From Methylobacterium aquaticum (GTDB taxonomy: Bacteria > Pseudomonadota > Alphaproteobacteria > Rhizobiales > Beijerinckiaceae), in the NCBI RefSeq assembly GCF_016804325.1, contig NZ_CP043627.1, positions 1,551,501-1,615,500 of the forward strand: a stretch of DNA of 64,000 nt. Direction: 5' to 3'. Below the pieces are notes generated by a model. It ran no database searches and was not told where the DNA came from. It saw nothing but the letters and a program-made list of their open reading frames with translations. Of this stretch, positions 24,093 through 35,355 are shown one piece after another. Numbering within the stretch: position 1 is the first letter of the stretch; each line of letters begins with the position of its first letter. Both the position numbers and the translations under genes were made by a program.

Positions 24093-24413
24093 ATGCCCGT
24101 GCCGCGCAAAGCCCTCGCCGCCCTCCTGATGCTGCTGGCGCCCGCGGCGCAAGCCGCCTGTCCCACGCCGCCGGCCCCGCCGCCGGCGAGCGAGAAGCCG
24201 GTGAAGCCCGCCCTGCCGCAAAAGCCCGCCTGCCTCGACGCCAAGGGCGGCTGCCCGGGCTGGGAGGCCTACACCTACAATGACGGGATCAAGGCCTACA
24301 ACGCGCAGCTCGGCCCCTATCGCACCGGCGCCGAGGCCTATGCCCGCAAGCTCAAGGCCTACGCCGACGGCAGCGTGGCCTATGCGAATTGCGAGATGCA
24401 GTCGATGCAGTAG
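24093..24413 (+). CDS. Small secreted protein of unknown function
   Basis: 106 aa: a signal peptide (MPVPRKALAALLMLLAPAAQAA, cleavage after AQA), a Pro/Lys-rich stretch, then YTYNDGIKAYNAQLGPYRTGAEAYARKLKAYADGSVAYANC, a Tyr/Ala-rich amphipathic helix. Four cysteines. The family is not recognised. Divergent from msrQ and 50 bp ahead of the Uma2 gene. Confidence 0.7.
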   Translation: MPVPRKALAALLMLLAPAAQAACPTPPAPPPASEKPVKPALPQKPACLDAKGGCPGWEAYTYNDGIKAYNAQLGPYRTGAEAYARKLKAYADGSVAYANCEMQSMQ

Positions 24414-24465
24414 CACGGGCATGGTAGGCTTCTGGAGCAGGAGTGTCACCGACAGGTTCAGCGCG

Positions 24466-25017
24466 ATGAAGCCGCTTCCGCAGACGCAGATGAGCGTGGA
24501 CGAGTACCTGGCCTGGAGCGAAGACAATCCAGGACGCTACGAACTCGTGCAGGGCGAGGTGTTCGCGATGGCCGCCGAGCGGGCACGGCATGCCAACACA
24601 CGGGTCGCCGTCTTCGATGCTCTGCGCAGCGCCTTGCGCGCCGCCAGCGTTCCTTGCCGGGCGATGCCGGATGGAATGACCGTCCGCATCACTGCCCATA
24701 CCGCCTACGAACCGGACGCCTTAGTCTATTGCGGCCCGCGCATCGATCCCGACGCGGTCGAAGTGAAGAATCCGATCGTCGTCGTCGAAGTCCTGTCTCC
24801 CAGCACTCGCCGGACCGATGCGAGCGAGAAGCTCGCCGGCTACTTCCAGGTGCCGAGCATCCACCACTACCTGATGGTCGACCCCGACCGCAGGACGGTG
24901 GTCCACCATCGCCGGGCCGGCGACGGAATCGAGAGCAGTTTCCTGGAGGACGGCACCCTCATCCTCGACCCGCCGGGCCTCGAACTTCCCGTCGCATCCC
25001 TGTTCGAGGAGCCGTGA
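24466..25017 (+). CDS. Uma2-family protein (PD-(D/E)xK nuclease fold)
   Basis: Member of the Uma2/DUF820 family, with a restriction-endonuclease-like fold but usually unknown biological role. The 183-aa protein has the family opening MSVDEYLAWSEDNPGRYELVQGEVFAM, the nuclease core with Asp in YEPDALVYCG and the conserved VVVEVLSPSTRRTDASEKLAGYF segment, then the IHHYLMVDPDRRTV strand. The ATG at 24466 gives the usual length. Such genes occur in many copies in cyanobacteria and singly in Rhizobiales; no mobile element is seen here. Confidence 0.9.
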   Translation: MKPLPQTQMSVDEYLAWSEDNPGRYELVQGEVFAMAAERARHANTRVAVFDALRSALRAASVPCRAMPDGMTVRITAHTAYEPDALVYCGPRIDPDAVEVKNPIVVVEVLSPSTRRTDASEKLAGYFQVPSIHHYLMVDPDRRTVVHHRRAGDGIESSFLEDGTLILDPPGLELPVASLFEEP

Positions 25018-25084
25018 GGCCGCGCTTGACCCCTCCGGCGGCGGATGCGACAGCCGCGCCAATTCCTTGCGCGCGAGCCACTGC

Positions 25085-26080
25085 ATGACAGCCTCCCTCG
25101 ACCTCCTCGTCCTCGGCAACGCCATCGTCGACGTGATGGCCCGTACCGACGAGGCCTTCCTGGTCCGCGAGGGCGTGCACAAGGGCGCGATGCAGCTCAT
25201 CGACGAGGCGCGGGCCGAGCACCTGTTCGGGGTGATGGGGCAGGCCACGATCATCTCGGGCGGCTCGGGCGCCAACACGGCGGTGGGCGCGGCGCTCCTC
25301 GGGGCGCGGGCGGGCTTCGTCGGCAAGGTGCGCGACGACGAGCTCGGCCGTCTCTTCGCCCACGACCTCAACGCCACCGGCGTGCAGTTCGGCGTCGCCC
25401 CGGCGACCGAAGGCGCCGCCACCGCCCGCTGCTTCGTGCTGGTGACGCCGGACGGCGAGCGCACCATGAACACCTATCTCGGCGCTTGCCAGGGCCTCTC
25501 GGCCGCGGACGTGGACGAGGAGACCGTGCGGAGCGCCCGCCACGTCTACCTCGAAGGCTACCTGTGGGATCCGCCGGCCGCCAAGGAGGCGTTCCGCAAG
25601 GCGGCCAAGATCGCGCACGGCGCCGGCAACAAGGTGGCGCTGACCCTGTCGGACGCGTTCTGCGTCGACCGCTACCGCGACGAGTTCCTGGGCCTCATCC
25701 GCGACGGCAGCCTCGACATCCTGTTCGCCAACATCCACGAGCTGAAGAGCCTCTACCAGACCGCCGACGCCGACACGGCGCTCGCGGCCCTGCGCCAGGA
25801 GACGGGGCTTCTGGGCGTCGTCACCCGCTCGGAAGAGGGCGCCCTGGTGGTGTCGGGCAGCGACACCCGATCCGTGCCGGCCTCGCCCGTGCGCGAGGTG
25901 GTCGACACCACCGGCGCCGGCGACCTGTTCGCGGCGGGCTTCCTCGCCGGCCTCGCCCGCGGGCTCGACCATGCAGATTGCGCCCGCCTCGGCGCGATCG
26001 CGGCGGCGGAGATCATCTCGCATCTCGGCGCCCGGCCGCAAGGAGACCTCAAGGGGCTGGCGCAGCAGGCGGGACTGTAG
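25085..26080 (+). CDS. PfkB-family carbohydrate/nucleoside kinase (adenosine-kinase-like)
   Basis: Ribokinase-superfamily kinase. The 331-aa product has the N-terminal DLLVLGNAIVDVMA, the GG motif ISGGSGANTAVGAALLGARAGFVGKV and the C-terminal signature VDTTGAGDLFAAGFLAGLA with the catalytic Asp. The closest impression is the adenosine-kinase-like group common in Alphaproteobacteria; a sugar substrate is not excluded. The ATG at 25085 is the typical start; an in-frame TTG at 25067 is the alternative. It runs in the same direction as ugpE, with a 117-bp gap. Confidence 0.9.
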   Translation: MTASLDLLVLGNAIVDVMARTDEAFLVREGVHKGAMQLIDEARAEHLFGVMGQATIISGGSGANTAVGAALLGARAGFVGKVRDDELGRLFAHDLNATGVQFGVAPATEGAATARCFVLVTPDGERTMNTYLGACQGLSAADVDEETVRSARHVYLEGYLWDPPAAKEAFRKAAKIAHGAGNKVALTLSDAFCVDRYRDEFLGLIRDGSLDILFANIHELKSLYQTADADTALAALRQETGLLGVVTRSEEGALVVSGSDTRSVPASPVREVVDTTGAGDLFAAGFLAGLARGLDHADCARLGAIAAAEIISHLGARPQGDLKGLAQQAGL

Positions 26081-26197
26081 GGGTCTCCGAGCGGGCGGCG
26101 CTTCCGTCAGAGCTTAGGCGATGATAGGGAGCGTCGCACGCCCGTCACGACGGTGCGGCACGGCAGCCAAGAAACCATCCGCCAGGGAGCGGCCCCG

Positions 26198-27040
26198 TTG
26201 GTCGAGAACCGCCGCTTCGGCAACCTGATCCCGCATCTCGTGCTCTGTCTCGGGGTCGGCGTCGTCGTCTTCCCGGTCTACCTGGCGCTGATCGGCTCGA
26301 CGCACGACGCGGCCACCATCGCCAACGGCCAGATGCCGCTCTGGCCCGGGAGCCACGGAGTCGAGACCTACCGACGGGCGCTGACCGAATCCGGCATGGC
26401 CGGCGTCCCCGTCGGGGTAATGCTGCTGAACAGCACGATCATGGCGCTCGCCATCGCCGTGGGCAAGATCTTCATCTCGCTGCTCTCGGCCTATGCGCTG
26501 ATCTACTTCAAGTTCCCGTTCCGGCAGACCGCGTTCTGGGCGATCTTCGTCACCCTGATGCTGCCGGTCGAGGTGCGCATCTACCCGACCTACAAGGTCG
26601 CGGCGGACCTCCAGCTCCTCGACACCTATGCCGGCCTCGCCCTGCCGCTGATCGCCTCGGCGACCGCGACCCTGCTGTTTCGCCAGTTCTTCCTCACGGT
26701 GCCGAACGAGCTCGTCGAGGCCTCCCGCATCGACGGGGCCGGGCCGGTGCGGTTCTTCCTCGACACCCTGCTGCCGCTCTCGCGCACCACGATGGCGGCC
26801 CTGTTCGTGATCCAGTTCCTGTATGGCTGGAACCAGTATCTCTGGCCGCTCCTCGTCACCACCCGCGACGACATGCAGACGGTGGTGATCGGCCTGCGCA
26901 AGATGACCTCGATCACCGACCAGCTCACCGAGTGGCAGATCGTCATGGCGACCGCCGTGCTGGCGATGCTGCCGCCGGTCGTGGTGGTGTTCGCGATGCA
27001 GAAGCTGTTCGTGCGCGGCCTAGTGGAGACCGAGAAGTGA
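26198..27040 (+). CDS. ugpE: Glycerol-3-phosphate ABC transporter permease UgpE
   Basis: Inner-membrane permease of the sn-glycerol-3-phosphate importer (binding-protein-dependent, MalG type). Six membrane helices; the EAA loop that contacts the ATPase is [20 protein letters not shown]. The start is a TTG at 26198, giving [13 protein letters not shown], which matches the MIENRPW... opening of E. coli UgpE; a ribosome site AGGGAG lies eight bases before it. An upstream GTG at 26153 is less likely. It is followed 28 bp later by ugpC. The other permease (UgpA) and binding protein (UgpB) are not upstream; a PfkB kinase occupies that place. Confidence 0.9.
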   Translation: MVENRRFGNLIPHLVLCLGVGVVVFPVYLALIGSTHDAATIANGQMPLWPGSHGVETYRRALTESGMAGVPVGVMLLNSTIMALAIAVGKIFISLLSAYALIYFKFPFRQTAFWAIFVTLMLPVEVRIYPTYKVAADLQLLDTYAGLALPLIASATATLLFRQFFLTVPNELVEASRIDGAGPVRFFLDTLLPLSRTTMAALFVIQFLYGWNQYLWPLLVTTRDDMQTVVIGLRKMTSITDQLTEWQIVMATAVLAMLPPVVVVFAMQKLFVRGLVETEK

Positions 27041-27068
27041 CCTACTCCCGTACGATCGGACGCCTCTG

Positions 27069-28121
<1,053 letters not shown>

Positions 28122-28210
28122 CCGGAACCGCGCGGGCTTTCCCGTCGGCCAAGCCTCGGCGTATGCAGGCGACGAATACGAGCGTCATCCCGCAAACGGG
28201 AGGCGCCTGA

Positions 28211-28317
28211 CTGGAGCATCGCCCGATCGCGCTGCAATCGGACGATGCTCCAGGTCTTTGATTTTGGCGCATTTTCGACGACGAACCGGCATCCACTTCG
28301 TCGGAAAATGCTCTAGG
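28211..28317. repeat. Palindromic repeat family C, copy 1 (two stem-loops)
   Basis: The first stem has perfect arms CTGGAGCATCG (28211-28221) and CGATGCTCCAG (28243-28253). The second has arms GCATTTTC (28269-28276) and GAAAATGC (28304-28311), around the core GACGAACCGGCATCCACTTCGTC. It ends CTCTAG, 15 bases before the CoA-transferase start. Related copies are at 38253-38303 and 41838-41931. The core resembles an element I remember as widespread in Rhizobiales. Confidence 0.8.
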
Positions 28318-28331
28318 GAGGCTCGGTCTTC

Positions 28332-29504
28332 GTGCATAAACCCCTCGCCGGCATCAAGGTGCTCGAACTCGCCCGCATCCTGGCCGGACCCTGGATCGGC
28401 CAGCTCCTGGCGGATCTCGGCGCCGACGTGGTCAAGGTCGAGCGGCCGGGCGTCGGCGACGATACGAGGAGCTGGGGCCCGCCCTTCGTCGAGGGTGCGG
28501 AGGGCGGCACGCTCTCGGCCTCGTATTTCCACTCGACCAATCGCGGCAAGCGCTCGGTCGCGGCCGATTTCGAGACCGCGGAAGGCCAGGCCGTCGTCAA
28601 GCGGCTGGCAGCGCACGCCGACGTGGTGATCGAGAACTTCAAAGTCGGCGGCCTGAAGAAGTACGGGCTCGACCACGAGGCCCTGAGCGCCCTCAACCCG
28701 CGGCTCATCACCTGCTCGGTCACCGGCTTCGGCCAGGACGGCCCCTACGCGCCGCGGGCCGGCTACGACTTCATGGTCCAGGGGCTGGGCGGGATCATGT
28801 CGCTCACCGGCGAGCCCGAGGGCGAGCCGGTCAAGACCGCGGTCGCCTTCGCGGACGTGTTCACCGGGGTCTACGGCACCGTGGCGATCCTCGCCGCCCT
28901 CCAGGGCCGGCACGCCACGGGCAAGGGCTGCCACATCGACATGGCGCTCCTCGACACGCAGGTCTCGGTGCTCGGCAACCAGGCGCTGGTCTACCTCGTG
29001 TCGGGCCTGCTGCCACCCCGGATGGGCAACGAGCATACCAGCATCGTGCCCTACCAGGTCTTCCCGACCGCCGACGGCCACATCATCGTCGCCTGCGGCA
29101 ATGACGGGCAGTTCCAGAAGTTCTGCGGCGTGCTGGGCACGACCTGGCACCTCGACCCGGACTATGCCACCAATCCCGGCCGGGTCACCCGGCGCGACGT
29201 GCTGATCCCGCTGATCGCCGCCGAGACCAGCCGCCACAGCAAGGCCGATCTTCTGGCCCGGCTCGGCGCCGTCAACGTCCCGGTCGGCCCGATCAACGAC
29301 CTCGCCGAGGTTTTTTCGGATCCTCAGGTGGTCCATCGCGGGATGCGCCTCGACCTGCCTGATCCGCGGGCCAAGGGCGGCACGATCCCGAGCGTGCGCT
29401 CGCCGATCGTCATCGACGGCGTGCCGATGGCGGCGGAGACTGCCTCGCCGCAGGTGGGCGACCATACGCAGAGCGTGCTGGCGGATCCGGCCTGGGGTGG
29501 GTGA
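28332..29504 (+). CDS. Family III CoA-transferase (CaiB/BaiF)
   Basis: Moves CoA between carboxylic acids through a catalytic aspartate. The 390-aa product shows the N-terminal GIKVLELARILAGPWIGQLLADLGADVVKVE, the segment NRGKRSVAADFETAEG, the active-site region GKGCHIDMALLDTQVSVLGNQ with the nucleophilic Asp, and the glycine-rich GYDFMVQGLGGIMSLTG. The substrate cannot be read from sequence; formyl-, succinyl- and mesaconyl-CoA transferases all look alike at this level. The gene lies between palindromic repeats and precedes an acetolactate-synthase-like enzyme. Confidence 0.92.
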   Translation: MHKPLAGIKVLELARILAGPWIGQLLADLGADVVKVERPGVGDDTRSWGPPFVEGAEGGTLSASYFHSTNRGKRSVAADFETAEGQAVVKRLAAHADVVIENFKVGGLKKYGLDHEALSALNPRLITCSVTGFGQDGPYAPRAGYDFMVQGLGGIMSLTGEPEGEPVKTAVAFADVFTGVYGTVAILAALQGRHATGKGCHIDMALLDTQVSVLGNQALVYLVSGLLPPRMGNEHTSIVPYQVFPTADGHIIVACGNDGQFQKFCGVLGTTWHLDPDYATNPGRVTRRDVLIPLIAAETSRHSKADLLARLGAVNVPVGPINDLAEVFSDPQVVHRGMRLDLPDPRAKGGTIPSVRSPIVIDGVPMAAETASPQVGDHTQSVLADPAWGG

Positions 29505-29559
29505 CGCGGATCGATCCAGGGCAAGCATTGCGCGCAAGTCTTGTCTCTCCCACCCTCGA

Positions 29560-29691
29560 CCTCGTCCTGAGGTGTTAGCCGATCGGAGATCGGACTAACC
29601 TCGAAGGAGGGCTCCAAGGGATCGCGGAGCCTTCTGGAGCCCTCCTTCGAGGTCAGTCCATCTCTGATGGACTGACACCTCAGGATGAGGT
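29560..29691. repeat. Palindromic dispersed repeat, family B copy 1
   Basis: The outer arms are CCTCGTCCTGAGGTGT and its near complement ACACCTCAGGATGAGG; within them TCGAAGGAGGGCTCC pairs with GGAGCCCTCCTTCGA, and a small inner hairpin GTCAGTCCATC/GATGGACTGAC occurs. A second copy is at 44950-45068. Intergenic, between the CoA-transferase and the ThDP enzyme. Confidence 0.85.
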
Positions 29692-29756
29692 TGTGGAACG
29701 GATAGACCGTGAGAAGCCCTGAATCGGGGCCTGAGAGAATGCTGGAGGACACATCC

Positions 29757-31433
29757 ATGACCGACGCCCCCCGCCCCCGCACCGGCGGGCAGATCCTGGT
29801 GGACCAGCTCGCCCGCCACGGCGTCGGCGACATCTTCTGCGTGCCCGGCGAGAGCTTCCTGGCGGTGCTCGACGCGCTGCACGACGCCGAGATCCGCCTC
29901 ACCGTCTGCCGGCAGGAGGGCGGTGCCGCCATGATGGCGGAGGCGCACGGCAAGCTCACGGGGAAGCCCGGCATCTGCTTCGTCACCCGGGGCCCCGGCG
30001 CCACCAACGCCTCCCCCGGCCTGCACATCGCCAAGCAGGATTCGACCCCGATGATCCTGTTCGTCGGCCAGATCGAGCGGGCGGCGCGGGAGCGCGAGGC
30101 GTTCCAGGAGCTCGATTACCGGGCGGTGTTCGGCACCATCGCCAAGTGGGTGACGGAGATCGACAGCGCCGAGCGGCTGCCGGAGCTGATCGCCCGCGCC
30201 TTCCACGTCGCCACCGCCGGCCGGCCCGGCCCGGTGGTGATCGCGCTGCCCGAGGACATGCTGACCGAGACCGCCACGGTCACGGACGCCCCGGCCTTCC
30301 AGCCGGTCGAGACCCATCCGGCCCTGTCCCAGATGGTCGCGCTGCAAAACATGCTGGCGAAAGCGGAAAAACCCTTCGCGATCCTCGGCGGCAGCCGCTG
30401 GTCGGCGGAGGCCGTGCGGCGCTTCTCGCGCTTCGCCGACCTGTTCTCGCTCCCCGTCGCCTGCTCGTTCCGGCGCCAGGGCCATTTTTCGGCCGATCAC
30501 CGCTGCTACGCCGGCGATCTCGGCCTCGGCGTCAACCCGAGGCTCTTGGCCCGGATCAAGGAATCCGACCTGCTCCTCGTCGTCGGCGGGCGGCTGTCGG
30601 AGATCCCCTCGCAGGGCTACACGCTCCTCGACATTCCGGGCCCCCGCCAGCGGCTCGTCCACGTCCATCCCGATCCCGAGGAGCTCGGCCGCGTCTACAG
30701 CCCGGCGCTCGCCATCAATGCGAGCCCGACCGCCTTCGCGGCGGCGATCGAGACGGTGCAGCCGCCCCGCGCCCTGCCCTGGGCCGCCGGCACCGAGGCC
30801 CTGCACGCCGATTACCTCGCCTGGAGCGATCCGACCCGGATCACCACCCCGGGCACCCTCCAGATGGGCGGCGTGATGGCCCACTTGCGCGAGGTGCTGC
30901 CGGCGGACGCGATCCTGTGCAACGGCGCGGGCAACTTCGCCACCTGGGTCCACCGGTTCTGGCCGTTCCGCACCCATGACGGCCAGCTCGCCCCGACCTC
31001 GGGCTCGATGGGCTACGGCGTGCCGGCGGCCATCGGCGCCAAGCGGCTCCTGCCGGAGCGGACCGTCGTGGTGGTGTCGGGCGACGGCGACTTCCTGATG
31101 AACGGCCAGGAATTCGCCACCGCCGTGCAGTACGGGCTGCCGGTGATCGTCATCCTGGTCGATAACGGCATGTACGGCACGATCCGGATGCACCAGGAGC
31201 GCGAATATCCCGGCCGCGTCTCCGGCACCGCGCTCAAGAACCCCGATTTCGCCGCCTACGCCACGGCCTTCGGCGGCTACGGCGAGCGGGTCGAGCGCAA
31301 CGAGGACTTCCCGGCGGCCCTGGCGCGGGCGCTCGGCTCGGGCCTGCCGGCGATCCTGCATTGCCCGATCGACCCCGAGGCGATCACGCCGACGACCACC
31401 ATCCAGGCCTTGCGCGACCGGAAGCGGCCCTGA
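29757..31433 (+). CDS. Thiamine-diphosphate-dependent enzyme, acetolactate-synthase-like
   Basis: 558-aa ThDP enzyme of the acetolactate synthase/benzoylformate decarboxylase superfamily. The activating glutamate lies in CRQEGGAAMMAEA, the dimer-interface glycine motif in GLHIAKQDSTPMI, and the ThDP-binding GDG...N motif in SGDGDFLMNGQEFATAVQY...LVDNGMYG. The Met at 29757 has GGAGG eight bases upstream; an in-frame GTG at 29709 is unlikely. The regulatory small subunit of biosynthetic acetolactate synthase is not nearby, so a catabolic decarboxylase or carboligase role is more likely. It follows a CoA-transferase in the same direction, but a 132-bp repeat separates them, so co-transcription is uncertain. 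Confidence 0.88.
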   Translation: MTDAPRPRTGGQILVDQLARHGVGDIFCVPGESFLAVLDALHDAEIRLTVCRQEGGAAMMAEAHGKLTGKPGICFVTRGPGATNASPGLHIAKQDSTPMILFVGQIERAAREREAFQELDYRAVFGTIAKWVTEIDSAERLPELIARAFHVATAGRPGPVVIALPEDMLTETATVTDAPAFQPVETHPALSQMVALQNMLAKAEKPFAILGGSRWSAEAVRRFSRFADLFSLPVACSFRRQGHFSADHRCYAGDLGLGVNPRLLARIKESDLLLVVGGRLSEIPSQGYTLLDIPGPRQRLVHVHPDPEELGRVYSPALAINASPTAFAAAIETVQPPRALPWAAGTEALHADYLAWSDPTRITTPGTLQMGGVMAHLREVLPADAILCNGAGNFATWVHRFWPFRTHDGQLAPTSGSMGYGVPAAIGAKRLLPERTVVVVSGDGDFLMNGQEFATAVQYGLPVIVILVDNGMYGTIRMHQEREYPGRVSGTALKNPDFAAYATAFGGYGERVERNEDFPAALARALGSGLPAILHCPIDPEAITPTTTIQALRDRKRP

Positions 31434-31606
31434 AGCGTCGATCTCGACGCCCTCATCCCACTCCCGACTCCATCCCGAGGCGTCAGGCGATCGCCGGTCG
31501 CCTCGGGAAGAGGTCGCGAGAGCTTCGCGGTTAAGGGCCCGCTCGCCGTGACCGGCTCACGGGGGACTTCCACCCTCAAGAACGCGCCCATGCCGGGCGC
31601 AGCACG

Positions 31607-31639
31607 AAAAAGGGCCCCTCTCCGGGGAGAAGGGCCCTC
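31607..31639 (-). terminator. Rho-independent terminator of pckA
   Basis: On the minus strand a stem AGGGCCCTT.../...GGGGCCCT followed by TTTTT lies about 25 bp past the pckA stop codon, correctly oriented to end its transcript. Confidence 0.85.
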
Positions 31640-31663
31640 TCACGATCGAAGCCTCGAAGAAAA

Positions 31664-33274
<1,611 letters not shown>

Positions 33275-33503
33275 GCCCGTTCCTCCTGGCGCCGACCTCG
33301 GGCAACACGGCCGGCAGCCGGTCCGGATCGGGCCGATTGACTTACCCCTTGCGCCGGATGCGGCGGTCCTTGCTGTCGTAGCAGGCCGCGCGACTCCGCG
33401 CCGAGGCCGCTCAAGGCGCCTCGGTGGGCTGCTTTAGTAGGTGGCGAAACTTCGCGGTTCAATCGATTTCGCTCATCCCGGCAGTGACAAGCCGGACTTT
33501 ATG

Positions 33504-34271
33504 TCAGGGATCGGGCGTGGCCCGCGCCTGCGCCGCCATCGCCACCAGGGCGGGACGTAGGGCGCCGGGACCGGAGAGCCGCTCCGGGAACGGGACCCGG
33601 GCGGTGCGCTCGCCGGCCATCAGGTCGAGCCCGTCGGGGTCGAACCCGGTCAGCCGCCACGGCCCGGGCTCCTCGCCGGCGAGCCGGGTTGCGTAGAGCG
33701 CGACGGCGTCGAGGTGGTCCTCGTTCATGTGGGCGACGGCGCCGGGCTCGGATTCGGCCAGCGCCTCGAGGCCGGCGAGATCGGTCAGCAGTTCACCGGC
33801 CGTCAGCGTCGCCGCCTTGGCAAAGCCGCCGTTGAGGTGCCCGGCCCGGACCTCGAGGCGGAAGAACGCGAAATCCGGGAAGTCAGCGTAGAGCGCGGCC
33901 TTCGGGTGGCGGGCGAGGAACCGCGCCCGCACCCGGGGCTCGGCGCTACGTTCGGCACGCCCCGTCACGGTGAGGCGCGGATGGGCCAGGGGGTCGCCCT
34001 TGCCGCCGGCCGAGAGCAGCAGCGAGCAGCGCGGATCCGCCTCCAGGTTGAGGGTGTGGGCCGAGAGGCGCGAGAGCAGCAGGAGCGGCGTCCCGTCGAC
34101 GTCCGTCGCCACGGTGACGAGCGAGGCGAAGGGCGCACCACCGTCGCGCTCCAGGGTGGCGAGCGCCCCCGAGCGGATCTTGCGCAGCAGCGACCTGGCC
34201 AGCCCGATGGCGTCGAACGGCGCCTCGGCGGCCGGCAGCGGCGCGGCCTGTTTCCTGTCTGCCTCGGCCAT
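33504..34271 (-). CDS. HugZ-like flavin/haem split-barrel protein
   Basis: 255-aa protein with an N-terminal FMN-binding split-barrel (pyridoxamine-oxidase-like: SLLRKIRSGALATLERDG, PFASLVTVATDVDGTPLLLLSRLS) and a C-terminal DUF2470 domain containing AVAHMNEDHLDAVALYA, the histidine-bearing motif of HugZ haem oxygenases. It may degrade haem or bind flavin; no haem-uptake genes are adjacent. The ATG at 34271 has a GGGGGGAA site upstream. Same strand as pckA, divergent from chvI. Confidence 0.85.
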   Translation of the reverse strand: MAEADRKQAAPLPAAEAPFDAIGLARSLLRKIRSGALATLERDGGAPFASLVTVATDVDGTPLLLLSRLSAHTLNLEADPRCSLLLSAGGKGDPLAHPRLTVTGRAERSAEPRVRARFLARHPKAALYADFPDFAFFRLEVRAGHLNGGFAKAATLTAGELLTDLAGLEALAESEPGAVAHMNEDHLDAVALYATRLAGEEPGPWRLTGFDPDGLDLMAGERTARVPFPERLSGPGALRPALVAMAAQARATPDP

Positions 34272-34595
34272 GCGGTTCCCCCCTCGCCTCGCGCGTCTTC
34301 CGCCTTACCTTGGCGTCGGGGCCGGGTGCCGTCCAGGCCGCGCGACGCCATGGCAAGGCGGAAGACGCGCGGACCCGGAATCGGACCCGTCTGTGGCGGC
34401 CTCGCCACGGGTGCTCGCTTTTTCGGCGGGATGGCCTTAAGGGAGACAGAATCGTGGCGTCGCGGCCACTGTCCAGCCTTTATTGGCAAGGCGGCCCGCG
34501 ACCCACGGGATTGACCCCGGAACCGGGTCCAGTCGGGTGGCGTTCAGCAGGGCCGGTATGTCCTGCGGGCGATGCCCGCGCCCCAGGGAATGCCC
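34272..34595. other. Divergent intergenic region hugZ-like/chvI
   Basis: 324 bp between divergent genes, expected to hold both promoters. I see no repeat, no convincing gene and no operator palindrome. Only the chvI ribosome site (AGGGA, 34585-34589) is clear. Confidence 0.5.
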
Positions 34596-35312
34596 ATGCC
34601 GACCATCGCCCTCGTCGATGACGACCGCAACATCCTGACCTCCGTGTCGATCGCCCTGGAGACCGAGGGGTACAGGATCCAGACCTATACCGACGGCGCC
34701 TCCGCCCTCGACGGCCTGAAGCATTCGCCGCCCGACCTCGCGATCTTCGACATCAAGATGCCGCGCATGGACGGGATGGAGCTCTTGCGCCGCCTGCGCC
34801 AGAAATCCGACCTGCCGGTGATCTTCCTGACCTCGAAGGACGAGGAGATCGACGAGCTGTTCGGCCTCAAGATGGGCGCCGACGACTTCATCCGGAAGCC
34901 GTTCTCGCAGCGCCTCCTGGTCGAGCGGGTGAAGGCGGTGTTGCGCCGCTTCGCCGCCAAGGAGGCCGGGCCCGCCGCCTCGGCCCGGGAGGCGGAGGCC
35001 GCCGCCGCGCGCTCCCTGGAGCGCGGCCAGCTGATGATGGACCCCGAGCGCCACACCTGCACCTGGAAGGGCGAGCCGGTGACGCTGACGGTGACCGAGT
35101 TCCTGATCCTCCAGGCGCTGGCCCAGCGCCCCGGCGTGGTGAAGAGCCGCAACGCGCTCATGGACGCGGCCTATGACGACCAAGTCTATGTCGACGACCG
35201 CACCATCGACAGCCACATCAAGCGCCTGCGCAAGAAGTTCAAGGTCACCGACAACAGCTTCGACATGATCGAGACGCTGTACGGCGTCGGCTACCGCTTC
35301 AAGGAAATGTAA
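34596..35312 (+). CDS. chvI: Response regulator ChvI (OmpR family)
   Basis: DNA-binding regulator of the ChvG/ChvI two-component system, which in Rhizobiales responds to acid and envelope conditions and controls exopolysaccharide, motility and host-related genes. The receiver domain has the acidic pair VDDDRN, phosphoacceptor Asp in [13 protein letters not shown], conserved Thr/Ser FLTSKDEE and Lys in IRKPFSQR; the winged-helix C-terminus has [10 protein letters not shown] and [17 protein letters not shown]. 238 aa. The ATG at 34596, six bases after AGGGA, gives the canonical [10 protein letters not shown]. 43 bp before chvG. Confidence 0.97.
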   Translation: MPTIALVDDDRNILTSVSIALETEGYRIQTYTDGASALDGLKHSPPDLAIFDIKMPRMDGMELLRRLRQKSDLPVIFLTSKDEEIDELFGLKMGADDFIRKPFSQRLLVERVKAVLRRFAAKEAGPAASAREAEAAAARSLERGQLMMDPERHTCTWKGEPVTLTVTEFLILQALAQRPGVVKSRNALMDAAYDDQVYVDDRTIDSHIKRLRKKFKVTDNSFDMIETLYGVGYRFKEM

Positions 35313-35355
35313 GACACTTGACCCCCGGATTGTCGGATTCCAGAGACGTGATCGC

